From positions 124,001-188,000 of the forward strand of contig JAXLRF010000004.1 in NCBI GenBank assembly GCA_046331225.1: a DNA stretch of 64,000 bases, given 5' to 3'. Made by a program: the position numbers and the translations under genes. The first letter of the stretch is position 1; each line of letters opens with the position of its first letter. This stretch comes from VFMC01 sp046331225 (GTDB taxonomy: Bacteria; Actinomycetota; Acidimicrobiia; Acidimicrobiales; Ilumatobacteraceae). Positions 54,137 through 62,060 of the stretch are shown in pieces. The notes beneath the pieces were generated by a model. That model did not search any database, was not told the origin of the DNA, and saw nothing but the letters and a program-made list of their open reading frames with translations.

Positions 54137-55911
54137 TCGCCGCCGCTCACACCGCTCACACCGCCGCCGTCGCTGCCGTCGCGCAGGTCGATCACCGGGC
54201 GCAGCACCTCGGCGCCGTGCTCGTCGAGGGTGGCCACCTCGATCGTGATCGCGAGTGCGGGCCCGTCGACGTGGAACGTGCCGACGTTGTTGTCGAACAC
54301 CGGTCCGTCGTCGAGCTCCCACCGCAGCTCGGTGCGGCCCCGGCCCACCCGCCGCTGCAACCAGCGGCCCACGCGCCGACCGGTGCCGCTGGCGCCGAAG
54401 CGCATCACGCGGCGTTCGCGGGCCCGCAGGATGTTGCGCAACGGCGAGCACACCACCTGCCGCACCGTGGTCGACGTGCCGCCGGGGAGCTCGACACCGG
54501 CCACGTACCCGAAGTGGATGTCGCCGCCGACGATCGAGACGGTGCGCGGCGCGTCGTCGCGCCGGGCCACCTCGAGCAGCAGTGCCTCCATCGCAGCGAG
54601 CGAGCGGTCGAACGCCGGCCAGCCCTCGAGGTCGAGCGCGCGTCGCAGCCGCTCGCCGAGCCAGGCGGCCGGTCGTCCCCACGCCCCGTCGCACACGGCC
54701 TCGTTCCACTGCTGGATGCCGTGCAGCCCGCCGGGGACGAACACCGGCAACGACGAGGCCAGGACGAGGTGCTCGGTCGGTTCGAGCGATCGCTCGCGCA
54801 CCCACGCCCATTCGCCGTCGTCGAGGATCTGGCGGGCACCCGGCTCGAGCACGCGACCGTTGCGCACGTCCATCACCACGAGGTGCAGACCACCGAGGTG
54901 GCGCTCGAAGGTGAACCGGTAGCCGCCGGGCAGTGGCGTGAACTCCTCCGACGACATCGCCCACGCGCGCAGCAGCTCGGTCGCGTCGCCGGCTTCGATG
55001 CATCGTTCGAGCAGGCCCTCCTCGCGGATCCGCGCCGGCGACAGATTGCCGAGGTGCTGGTGCACCCAGTACGAGACGAGCCCGCCGATCACGTGTTCCG
55101 ACCACCAGGGCGTGCGGCGGATGTCGCGAACCCACGACGCCGAGATGTTCCAGTCGTCGATCATGTCGTGGTCGTCGAAGATCATCGCGCTCGGCACCGT
55201 GCTGAACAGCCAGCGCTCCACCTCGGGCGTCCAGGCTTCGCGGTAGAGCCAGGTGTACTCCTCGAAGTCGGCCACCACGCCGTCGGGCACGCGCTCGTCG
55301 CGGTGCGGGCGGCGGCCGGTCGCGCGCCGGGCCGCGGCCTGCTGCTCGACCCGGCGCTCGATGCGACGCGAGGTCGACGGCGACGACTCGTCGGCGTACA
55401 CCTGGTCGCCGGCGAGCAGCAGCAGCTGCGGCCAGGTGGCGGGGTCGCCGTGCCGCATCCGCAGCCCGAGGGCACGCAGCGCGTCGACGCCCTTGCCGAG
55501 CGGGTGGTCGTCGAGCCGCGAGGTGTAGGGAGGTTCGTGCGGCGCCGCCGCACGACAGCTGCCGAACACGAGGGTGACCGGAGCGGGCCCGCCGGTGGTG
55601 CGCAGCAGGCTCGGTGGGAACGACGACCCGGCCGGCGGCCACACCACCCGGTCGCCGAGCACCACCTCGTACGGTGCGGCCGTCCCGGGCTCGAGCCCCT
55701 CGACGACCGCGAGCGCGTAGTGGTGGTCGTGCACGGTGAACGTGCGGGCGGTGGCGAGCGTCCGGCCGTCGCGGGCGTCCCGGATGTGCACCTCGGCAGG
55801 CCGGTCGAGCTCGACCCACACCGTGGCCGACGTGTCGTCGGCGAACCGCAGCATGGGGCCGAGGAGCAGGGTGGCAGCGGGGTCGCCGGGGTCGCGCACG
55901 GAGGAACTCAC
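54088..55911 (-). CDS. PhoD-like alkaline phosphatase/phosphodiesterase
   Basis: A 607-residue metallophosphatase. A fibronectin-like N-terminal domain (ATVWVELDRPAEVHIRDARDG) precedes the catalytic core: VFGSCRAA, LLLLAGDQVYADES (metal Asp), YTWLYREAWTPEVERWLFSTVPSAMIFDDHDMIDDWN (DDHD metal ligands), LVLASSLPVFVPGG and SIVGGDIHFGYVAG (GGDxHF). There is no signal peptide or Tat motif, so it may act inside the cell, unlike secreted PhoD. GTG 55911 is the preferred start; ATG 55854 is possible. The 3' end overlaps the convergent sensor gene by 49 bp. Confidence 0.88.
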   Translation of the reverse strand: MSSSVRDPGDPAATLLLGPMLRFADDTSATVWVELDRPAEVHIRDARDGRTLATARTFTVHDHHYALAVVEGLEPGTAAPYEVVLGDRVVWPPAGSSFPPSLLRTTGGPAPVTLVFGSCRAAAPHEPPYTSRLDDHPLGKGVDALRALGLRMRHGDPATWPQLLLLAGDQVYADESSPSTSRRIERRVEQQAAARRATGRRPHRDERVPDGVVADFEEYTWLYREAWTPEVERWLFSTVPSAMIFDDHDMIDDWNISASWVRDIRRTPWWSEHVIGGLVSYWVHQHLGNLSPARIREEGLLERCIEAGDATELLRAWAMSSEEFTPLPGGYRFTFERHLGGLHLVVMDVRNGRVLEPGARQILDDGEWAWVRERSLEPTEHLVLASSLPVFVPGGLHGIQQWNEAVCDGAWGRPAAWLGERLRRALDLEGWPAFDRSLAAMEALLLEVARRDDAPRTVSIVGGDIHFGYVAGVELPGGTSTTVRQVVCSPLRNILRARERRVMRFGASGTGRRVGRWLQRRVGRGRTELRWELDDGPVFDNNVGTFHVDGPALAITIEVATLDEHGAEVLRPVIDLRDGSDGGGVSGVSGGDQPGTARAKRTTVPSS

Positions 55912-56041
55912 GGAGGAGCGCGATACCCCGGACGGGTGGCGGCGAAACACGCCGGGTTCGCGTCGGCGGCCGAGTGCCCGCGCTGATTCGAGGGTGTGTC
56001 TCACTCGTCTGTGCGAGCCCGGGTCGGGGTATTCGGGGCGC

Positions 56042-56812
56042 ATGACCGACCTCCTGCACGCTCCCACGGGGCGCACCGCGGACACGCACGCCGGGCACCA
56101 CTCGCGCCTGCGCGACGGATGGCCGCTCACGCGCGCCGACCTCGGCTGGTTCCTGCTCGCCTCGCTGTCGCTGATCGCGGTGTTCAGCGCGGTGGGCAAG
56201 TTGATCGTCGGGCCGCTCGACGGCTCGATCGGCGACGGTGACCGTCGCATCGCCCGCTGGTTCGTCGACCACCGCACCCCGCGCCTCGACGGGTGGAGTC
56301 ACTGGGGCTCGATGCTCAGCGAGACGGCGGTGAAGATCGTGATCACCGGCGTGGCGATCGTCGTGATGGTCGCGGTGTGGAAGCGGTGGAACGAGGCGCT
56401 GCTCGTCGGTGCGGCGCTGGCACTCGAGGCATCGGTGTTCCTGACCACCACCCTGATCGTCGGCCGTCACCGTCCGCCGGTACCGAAGCTCGAGGGCTCG
56501 CCGGTCGACTCGTCGTTCCCGTCGGGCCACGTCGCAGCCGCCGTCGTGTACGCCGCATTCGCGATCATCGTCGCCCGCCACAGTTCGAGGCGCTGGCCTG
56601 CGGTGCTGACCGGGGTGCTCAGCGCCGCCGTGGCGGTCATCGTCGCCTGGGCACGCATGTACCGCGGCATGCACCACCTGAGCGACGTCATCGCCGGCGC
56701 GGTGCTCGGCCTCGCATCGGTGGTGGTGACGTGGCTGATCGTCCGCCACGCCGAGCGCCGTCGTGCGGCGATCGACGCGGCGCCCCATCCGGCGGCGGGA
56801 GAGCTCCCGTGA
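56042..56812 (+). CDS. PAP2-family membrane phosphatase (first of two)
   Basis: A 256-residue, six-helix phosphatidic acid phosphatase type 2 protein. The three active-site motifs are present: GRHRPPVP (motif 1, K/R-x6-RP), FPSGHVAAA (motif 2) and RMYRGMHHLSDVIAGAVLG (motif 3, SR-x5-H-x3-D variant). It would dephosphorylate phosphatidate, diacylglycerol pyrophosphate or undecaprenyl pyrophosphate at the membrane outer face. ATG 56042 starts MTDLLHAP. Its TGA overlaps the GTG of the second PAP2 gene (GTGA). It is the first gene of a four-gene operon. Confidence 0.9.
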   Translation: MTDLLHAPTGRTADTHAGHHSRLRDGWPLTRADLGWFLLASLSLIAVFSAVGKLIVGPLDGSIGDGDRRIARWFVDHRTPRLDGWSHWGSMLSETAVKIVITGVAIVVMVAVWKRWNEALLVGAALALEASVFLTTTLIVGRHRPPVPKLEGSPVDSSFPSGHVAAAVVYAAFAIIVARHSSRRWPAVLTGVLSAAVAVIVAWARMYRGMHHLSDVIAGAVLGLASVVVTWLIVRHAERRRAAIDAAPHPAAGELP

Positions 56813-57750
56813 TCGCAGTCGTCGTGGTGGTGGGCGTGAGCCTCACGCTCGCCGCCGTCACCGCGGCCTCCACCGTGTCGTCGGTGTCGTCGCGATGGCA
56901 CACCGATCCCGTCGATCCCGCGCCCGAGCAACGTCGGGTGGAACGCGCGCTGCGCCGTTCGGACCGGGCTCGTGCCGCGTTGCGCCGGCACACCGACCGG
57001 TGGTCGGCCGGCACGGTCCTGATCGTCACCTCGCTCGTCGTGCTGCTGGCGGTGAGCGTGGTGGTCGGCGTGCTGCTCGACATGATCGACGAGCAGCGTG
57101 GCCTCGCGTCGCTCGACTCGCGGGTGGCCGAGTGGGGCGCGGCACACGCCACCACCACCTCGACGCGCGTGATCGAGGCGATCACGCAGCTCGGTGCTCG
57201 CCCGGTGGTGATGGCAGCACTGCTGCTGGCCGCCCTGAGCGACGCCGTGCGGCGCCGCAACAAGGAGGTGTTCGCCTTCGTGGCCGCGGTGGGCCTCGGC
57301 GAGATGCTGCTCAACAACGCGATCAAGTTGATCGTCCACCGCGAACGTCCACCGGTGCTGCACCTGGTCGAGGCCGGCGGCTGGTCGTTCCCGTCCGGCC
57401 ACACGAGCGCCGCGGCCGCCGGCTGGATGGCCGTGGCACTGGTGCTCGGCCGCAACCGCCCGCGCCGCGTGCGTGCCGGACTGGCCGCCGGCGCCGTGCT
57501 GATCGCCACGGCGGTCGCGACCAGTCGAGCGCTGCTGGGCGTGCACTGGTTCACCGACGTGCTGGCCGGCCTGATGGTCGGGTGGGGCTGGTACCTGCTC
57601 GTCGCGATCGCGTTCGGTGGACGTCGCCAGCGACTGGGTGAGCCCGTCGAACGGGTGGTCGCCGGCGAGGCGGCCCACGATCTGGCCCACACGGATCCGG
57701 CCCACACGGATCTGGCCCACACGGGTCCGACGGAAGGAGCACCCCGATGA
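56809..57750 (+). CDS. PAP2-family membrane phosphatase (second of two)
   Basis: A 313-residue PAP2 protein. Motifs are KLIVHRERPP, FPSGHTSAAAAGW and SRALLGVHWFTDVLAGLMVGW. An extra N-terminal helix and a charged linker (PAPEQRRVERALRRSDRARAAL) precede the catalytic helices. The C-terminus carries three 15-bp repeats encoding DLAHT/DPAHT/DLAHT (57679-57723). GTG start overlaps the previous stop and TGA overlaps the YihY start (ATGA). Two different PAP2 enzymes in tandem suggest separate substrates (inference). Confidence 0.9.
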   Translation: MIAVVVVVGVSLTLAAVTAASTVSSVSSRWHTDPVDPAPEQRRVERALRRSDRARAALRRHTDRWSAGTVLIVTSLVVLLAVSVVVGVLLDMIDEQRGLASLDSRVAEWGAAHATTTSTRVIEAITQLGARPVVMAALLLAALSDAVRRRNKEVFAFVAAVGLGEMLLNNAIKLIVHRERPPVLHLVEAGGWSFPSGHTSAAAAGWMAVALVLGRNRPRRVRAGLAAGAVLIATAVATSRALLGVHWFTDVLAGLMVGWGWYLLVAIAFGGRRQRLGEPVERVVAGEAAHDLAHTDPAHTDLAHTGPTEGAPR

Positions 57751-58721
57751 GCACGGCGACGCCGGTGCCCGAGACCTGGGACCTCGACGGCGACGACGCC
57801 CGCGAGGCACTGCGCTCGATCGACGCACGCGACATGGTGCGCGACACGGTCGCCCGACTGCGATGGGCCGACGGGTTCAGTCACGCCCGGGCCACCGCGT
57901 TCCAGCTGGTGCTCACGCTCATCCCCGGCACGGTGGTGCTGGTGGCGATCGCGGCCCGACTGCAGTGGTCGTCGCTCAACGACGCCCTGCTGCGCAGCAT
58001 CGAATCGGTGGCTCCGGGGCCGTCGAGCCAGACGTTCCACGACGCGTTCGAGCGCGGGGTGCACGCCGGCGACGCCGGCAACTGGACGGCCATCGGCCTC
58101 GGCGGGGTCGCGCTGCTGGTGTCGGGCACCACCGCCTTCGGTCAGGTCGAGCGTGCCTGCAACCGCATCTACGGAGTCGAGCGCGATCGACGGTCGTTCG
58201 ACAAGTACCGGCGGGCCTTCCTGATGATGCTCAGCGCCGGCACCCTGCTCACGGCGTACTTCGCCGCGATCGGATTGGGCAGCGGATGGGGGACGTCGAG
58301 CAGCAGCGGCGCCCACTGGTGGTGGGCCGTCGGCCGTTGGCCGCTCGGCGCGCTGTGCCTGGCCGCGGCGATCACCGTGATCTTCCACGCCGCGCCCAAG
58401 CGTCGCCAGCCCGCCTGGTCGTGGTTGATGGTGGGCACCCTGCTGGCGATCGCCGGTGTGGTGCTGGTGTCGCTGCTGCTGGCCGCGTATCTGCAGGCGA
58501 GCAGCAGCTTCGGCGAGACCTACGGCCCGCTGGCCGGTGTGCTCGGCCTGTTGCTGTGGAGCTACCTCGCCTCGCTCGCCACGTACGCAGGCCTCGCGTT
58601 CGCCGCCCAGCTCGAGGCGGTGCGCGCCGGGGTGCCCACGCCGCAGAGCGAGCAGAAGGTCGACGCCGGCGAACCCGACACCACGGTGGTGCCCTACGGC
58701 GCCGCGCTCCACCGCAGCTGA
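57747..58721 (+). CDS. YihY/BrkB-family inner-membrane protein
   Basis: A 324-residue membrane protein of the YihY (formerly RNase BN) family with six helices. Family signatures include RWADGFSHARATAFQLVLTLIPG (usually A-x-LAYY), GGVALLVSGTTAFGQVERACNRIYGVERDR, and FGETYGPLAGVLGLLLWSYLASLATYAGLAFAAQLEAVRAG with the conserved YG-LAG-L-LL-W-Y and GAE-like end. Function is not established; members are linked to lipid or envelope transport. It overlaps the second PAP2 gene by 4 bp, and an RBS-led lipid kinase gene follows. Confidence 0.88.
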   Translation: MSTATPVPETWDLDGDDAREALRSIDARDMVRDTVARLRWADGFSHARATAFQLVLTLIPGTVVLVAIAARLQWSSLNDALLRSIESVAPGPSSQTFHDAFERGVHAGDAGNWTAIGLGGVALLVSGTTAFGQVERACNRIYGVERDRRSFDKYRRAFLMMLSAGTLLTAYFAAIGLGSGWGTSSSSGAHWWWAVGRWPLGALCLAAAITVIFHAAPKRRQPAWSWLMVGTLLAIAGVVLVSLLLAAYLQASSSFGETYGPLAGVLGLLLWSYLASLATYAGLAFAAQLEAVRAGVPTPQSEQKVDAGEPDTTVVPYGAALHRS

Positions 58722-58750
58722 CCTGACGATCGACGTCCACAGGAGGACCC

Positions 58751-59713
58751 ATGAGCAAGCACGACCGCGTCGCGGTGATCGCCCACGAACGCAAGCTCGA
58801 TCCCGCGCTGGGCGGGCACTTGCGCCAGGCACTGGCCGACCAGGGCTTCGAGGTGCGCTGGTGTGCGATCCGCAAGGGATCGGCAGCGACGAAGGCGGCC
58901 AAGGCGGCGCTGGCCGACGGTGCCGGCAGGATCGTCGTGGCGGGTGGTGACGGCACCGTGCGCGCCGGGGTGCAGGCGCTGGCGGGCACCGACGTGCCGC
59001 TGGCGGTCGTGCCGGCCGGGACGGCCAACCTGTTCGCCACGGCGCTGCACCTGCCGTCCGACCCCGATGAGATCGCCCGAGCGTTGCGCCACGGGGCGAC
59101 CCGACGGCTCGACACCGCGACGTGCAACGGTCTGTCGTTCGCCGTGATGGCGGGCACCGGCTTCGACGCCGCGATGATCGACGCGGCGGACGACGCGAAG
59201 GAGCGGCTCGGCACCTTGGCGTACGTGCGGGCCGGGGTGCGCGAGGCGCGCCATCGTGAGCCGTTCGAGGTGCGGGTCACCGTCGACGGCCACGGTCTGT
59301 ACGAGGGCACGGCGACGTGCGTCCTCGTCGCCAACATCGGCTCGCTCAAGGGTGGCATCGACGCGTTTCCGGCGGCATCGCCCGAGGACGGTGAGCTCGA
59401 CGTCGCCGTGGTGACCGCGACCGGCCTGCGCGAATGGGGCTCGTTGATGCTCAGCGCGATGCGCCGCAAGCAGGGCGCATCGGGCCACGTGCACCTCGCG
59501 CGTGGACGGCGGATCAAGGTGCGGCTGGCCGAGCGGCACCGTTTCGAGCTCGACGGTGGCAGCAAGGGCCGTGCGTCGAAGCTCGACCTGCGCGCCGTGC
59601 CCGCGTCGCTGTCGGTGGTGGTTCCGGTGGCGTCCGCGCTCGAGGCGGTGGCCGGCGGCCCGGGCTCAGCCGAGCTCGGGGCGCACCTCGACCGGGCGGT
59701 CGGGTTCGAGTAG
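58751..59713 (+). CDS. Diacylglycerol-kinase-like lipid kinase
   Basis: A 320-residue DAGK catalytic-domain protein. IVVAGGDGTVRAGVQAL is the nucleotide-binding GGDGT motif, VVPAGTANLFATALHLP is the PxGT-N-A motif, and MAGTGFDAAMI plus SLKGGIDAFPAASPEDGELDVAVV are the conserved C-terminal elements. ATG 58751 lies 7 bp after AGGAGG, the best ribosome-binding site in the window. With two PAP2 phosphatases upstream, it suggests a phosphatidate/diacylglycerol or ceramide-like cycle. The 3' end overlaps the convergent gene by 48 bp. Confidence 0.92.
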   Translation: MSKHDRVAVIAHERKLDPALGGHLRQALADQGFEVRWCAIRKGSAATKAAKAALADGAGRIVVAGGDGTVRAGVQALAGTDVPLAVVPAGTANLFATALHLPSDPDEIARALRHGATRRLDTATCNGLSFAVMAGTGFDAAMIDAADDAKERLGTLAYVRAGVREARHREPFEVRVTVDGHGLYEGTATCVLVANIGSLKGGIDAFPAASPEDGELDVAVVTATGLREWGSLMLSAMRRKQGASGHVHLARGRRIKVRLAERHRFELDGGSKGRASKLDLRAVPASLSVVVPVASALEAVAGGPGSAELGAHLDRAVGFE

Positions 59714-60079
59714 CCGGTCGATCGCCTCGTCGAGGGTCTCGGCGAGGACGAACTCGACGAAGCGCGCGAGGTCGGCGGCCGCCCGGGCCGCCGGCCCCGC
59801 GTACGGGTCGAGCACCAGCGTCACCCGGCATCGTCCGGCGTCGATCGGGCACAGGTACACCTGCGCCCGGTACCCGCGCGCGTCGCCAGAGTCGTCGACG
59901 GTGGTGATGGCAGCCGGCGGCAGCACGGGTGCTGCGTCGACGACGTGCAGCCGCACCGCCGACGCGTCGCCCACCAGGTCGAGTCGGTCGGGGCGGGGCA
60001 TGGTCTCGAACCGGGTCCACAGGTCGAACGTGTCGAGGGCGGAGCGGTCGACGTCGGCGGCGAGCAACACGCAGGTCAC
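59666..60079 (-). CDS. SRPBCC-like protein of unknown function
   Basis: About 137 residues from GTG 60079. Beta-rich pattern: VTCVLLAADVDRSALDTFDLWTRFETMPRPDRLDLVGDASAVRLHVVD, YRAQVYLCPIDAGRCRVTLVLDPY, then a long C-terminal helix ARAAADLARFVEFVLAETLDEAIDRLL, which suggests an SRPBCC/polyketide-cyclase-like fold. There are no catalytic residues or signal. It lies 30 bp after a broken glycosyltransferase gene on the same strand and overlaps the convergent lipid-kinase gene by 48 bp. The start is uncertain. Confidence 0.6.
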   Translation of the reverse strand: MTCVLLAADVDRSALDTFDLWTRFETMPRPDRLDLVGDASAVRLHVVDAAPVLPPAAITTVDDSGDARGYRAQVYLCPIDAGRCRVTLVLDPYAGPAARAAADLARFVEFVLAETLDEAIDRLLEPDRPVEVRPELG

Positions 60080-60108
60080 GGGCGATGAGTGCCCAGGCGG
60101 GGGTTCGC

Positions 60109-60615
60109 TCAGACGCGCGTCGTCGCGGGCGATCGCGAGCCACCGACCGGGCCGAGCGACTCGAGCAGACGGTCCCAGTCGGCGAGGAACCGGGCGAGCG
60201 AGAAGTGCTCGAGCGCGAGGGCGCGTGCGGCGCGCCCGTGGTCGCGAGGTCGGGATCGTCGAGGTAGCGACGCAGCCCGGACGCGAGCTCGCCGGCGTCC
60301 TGGGTCGGGGAGCGCCAGCGGGGTGTCGTGCTCGACCCACACCCGTGGTGTGTGGCGCAGCCGGTCACCCGTCCACGCGTGCAGCAGCTCGAGGTCGCGG
60401 GGGCGTTGCAGCACCACCACGTCGACGTCGGCGGGGGTGAGGTCGCCCAGCTGTTCGGGCGTCACCTCCACCACCGACGCCGGCCAGTCCCACGTCCGGG
60501 CGCGTCCGAGGCCGTCGGGCCCGCGATCGGCGACGACCGGTACGAGGTAGCGGTGCGCACCCTGCACGAAGGCCGTCATCCACGACCCGTGCACGTGCCA
60601 GACGAGGACGTTCAC
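60109..60615 (-). pseudogene. Glycosyltransferase with internal deletion and frameshifts
   Basis: GTG 60615 gives MNVLVWHVHGSWMTAFVQGAHRYLVPV, a clean GT-B N-terminal strand, continuing through VVEVTPEQLGDLTPADVDVVVLQRPRDLELLHAWTG and RVWVEHDTPLALP (residue about 102). In another frame the text then jumps to QDAGELASGLRRYLDDPDLATTG, and back in the first frame AARALALEHFSLARFLADWDRLLESL, which is the normal end of such enzymes. About 150 central residues, including the nucleotide-sugar site, are missing. The product cannot be active. The GTG overlaps the GT2 stop upstream, so it was once in that operon. Confidence 0.75.
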
Positions 60616-61673
60616 CGGTGTGGGGCGGCGGGCGCCGACCGCTCGCTCGCCTCACGACGCGTCCGCCACCGACCCCGGGCGCGATGTGTGGTCGCGGCGG
60701 GTGGGATCGCCACCGACGACAGCACCATCGCCGACACCTCGCGGGCGTCGCGAGGCCCCGGCGCGATGCGACGCGCCGCGAAGCGTGCGGTGAGTGCGGC
60801 CCACACCGTGGTGGCGATCGCCGCCAACCGTCGACGTCGGGCGAGGCCGGCGCCGACGGCGGCCACCGCGGCCATCGTGGTGATCGCGTGCACGACCGGG
60901 AGCGCGTCGGCGTCCTCGCCGAGGCGCTCGCGGAAGTCGGCACCGTGCTTGGCGCGCATGCGCTCGTCGTCGGCGTTGCCGCGCTCGACCGCGACGCTGG
61001 CCAGCAACGGGGCACGGCGAGGTGGGTGCACCGACACCCGCCGGCCGGTCTCGAGACGCCAGCCCTGGTCGAGCAGTCGCAACGCCAGGTCGCTGTCCTC
61101 GCGGTAGGCGCGCGGGAAGCCCTCGTCGAAGCCGCCGACGGCCTCGAGCGCGCAGCGGCGCAGCGCCGCGTCTGCCGTGATCCAGCGGGCGGTCGCGAGC
61201 CTGGCCGTGTGGCGCTCCCAGTCGGTGGCGGGGCGATCGTCCGGCAGCGGCACGCAGATGCGTCCGAACACCGCGCCCACGCTGGGGTCGGCGTCGCACA
61301 GGTCGTCGGCCAGGTCGCGCCACCACACCCGGGTGACGGTCACGTCGTCGTCGAGGGTGATCACCCAGGGCGTGGCCGTGGCAGCGATGCCGCGGTTGCG
61401 CGCACCGGCCGGACCGATGCCGCCGCTCTCGGTGGTCACCACCTCGGACACGCACGGCCCGAGCCACGCCCGGGCGACGCCACCGAGCTCGGTGGTGCTG
61501 GGCGGCGGATGCGCGGGCGAGCGCGACCCGACCTCGACGGGCGGACGGTCGTCGACCAGCACGACTCGGTGCCACGCGATGCGTGGGTCGGGGTGGGCCT
61601 CGCGCAGCGAGCGCAGCAGGGCACCGAGCGACGCACGGCCGAGCGTCGGCACGACGATCGAGCACTCGACCAC
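60612..61673 (-). CDS. Family 2 glycosyltransferase
   Basis: 353 residues from GTG 61673 (VVECSIVVPTLGRASLGALLRSL). The GT-A fold opens SIVVPTLGR, continues VVLVDDRP and GPAGARNRGIAATATPWVITLDDDVTV (the DDD is the DxD metal site), then FGRICVPLP, TADAALRRCALEAVGGFDEGFPRAYREDSDLALRLLDQGW (acceptor loop with ED). A C-terminal hydrophobic stretch (TTMAAVAAVGAGLA) may anchor it to the membrane. It probably acts in cell-surface glycan synthesis. It stands between a carbamoyltransferase remnant and a broken second glycosyltransferase but is intact itself. Confidence 0.85.
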   Translation of the reverse strand: MVECSIVVPTLGRASLGALLRSLREAHPDPRIAWHRVVLVDDRPPVEVGSRSPAHPPPSTTELGGVARAWLGPCVSEVVTTESGGIGPAGARNRGIAATATPWVITLDDDVTVTRVWWRDLADDLCDADPSVGAVFGRICVPLPDDRPATDWERHTARLATARWITADAALRRCALEAVGGFDEGFPRAYREDSDLALRLLDQGWRLETGRRVSVHPPRRAPLLASVAVERGNADDERMRAKHGADFRERLGEDADALPVVHAITTMAAVAAVGAGLARRRRLAAIATTVWAALTARFAARRIAPGPRDAREVSAMVLSSVAIPPAATTHRARGRWRTRREASERSAPAAPHR

Positions 61674-61746
61674 GCCCAGCCGGTCGCCGCGGTGGGGCGC
61701 CGGGCGGGTGCGGGTGGACGAGCCGCGGCCGGTCGGCCCGGAGCGG

Positions 61747-61944
61747 TCAGGCGAGGCCACGGCGACGCACCACGAACGGGGCCAGCACCAGCAGATCGAT
61801 CGGCCCGGAGCCGAAGCACTCGAGTTTGCCGTGCTTGCGCCGGTCGAAGCGCTCCTCCTCGGCAGCGGCGACCAGCCGACCGTCGACGAACAGGGCGGCG
61901 GCGGGATCGTGGAAGACGGCGTTGACGCCGAGGACGACGGACAT
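61747..61944 (-). pseudogene. Truncated carbamoyltransferase (NodU/CmcH family) remnant
   Basis: ATG 61944 opens MSVVLGVNAVFHDPAAALFVDGRLVAAAEEERF, the unmistakable N-terminus of NodU/CmcH O-carbamoyltransferases (normally about 550 residues), continuing DRRKHGK. It then turns into LECFGSGPIDLLVLAPFVVRRRGLA and stops after 65 codons. That ending looks like the C-terminus of a different protein, so the ORF is a deletion junction. The catalytic domains are absent. Divergent from glgE, with the 115-bp gap 61945-62059 between them. Confidence 0.75.
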
Positions 61945-62030
61945 GCCGACGCGGGTACCCGCACCTCGCAGCGCTCGAACGCACGAGTCACCGGACACGG
62001 ACGCACCCGAACGGGGGGCACGTGCATGAT

Positions 62031-62060
62031 CGGGTGAGCGCGCGGGTATCGGCTCACCCG
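62031..62060. promoter_or_regulatory. 9-bp inverted repeat at the glgE start
   Basis: CGGGTGAGC (62031-62039) and GCTCACCCG (62052-62060) are perfect reverse complements around a 12-nt loop. The right arm ends at the first base of the GTG start of glgE. It could be a repressor site or an mRNA hairpin covering the start; if translation begins at ATG 62075 instead, it is leader sequence. Confidence 0.4.
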
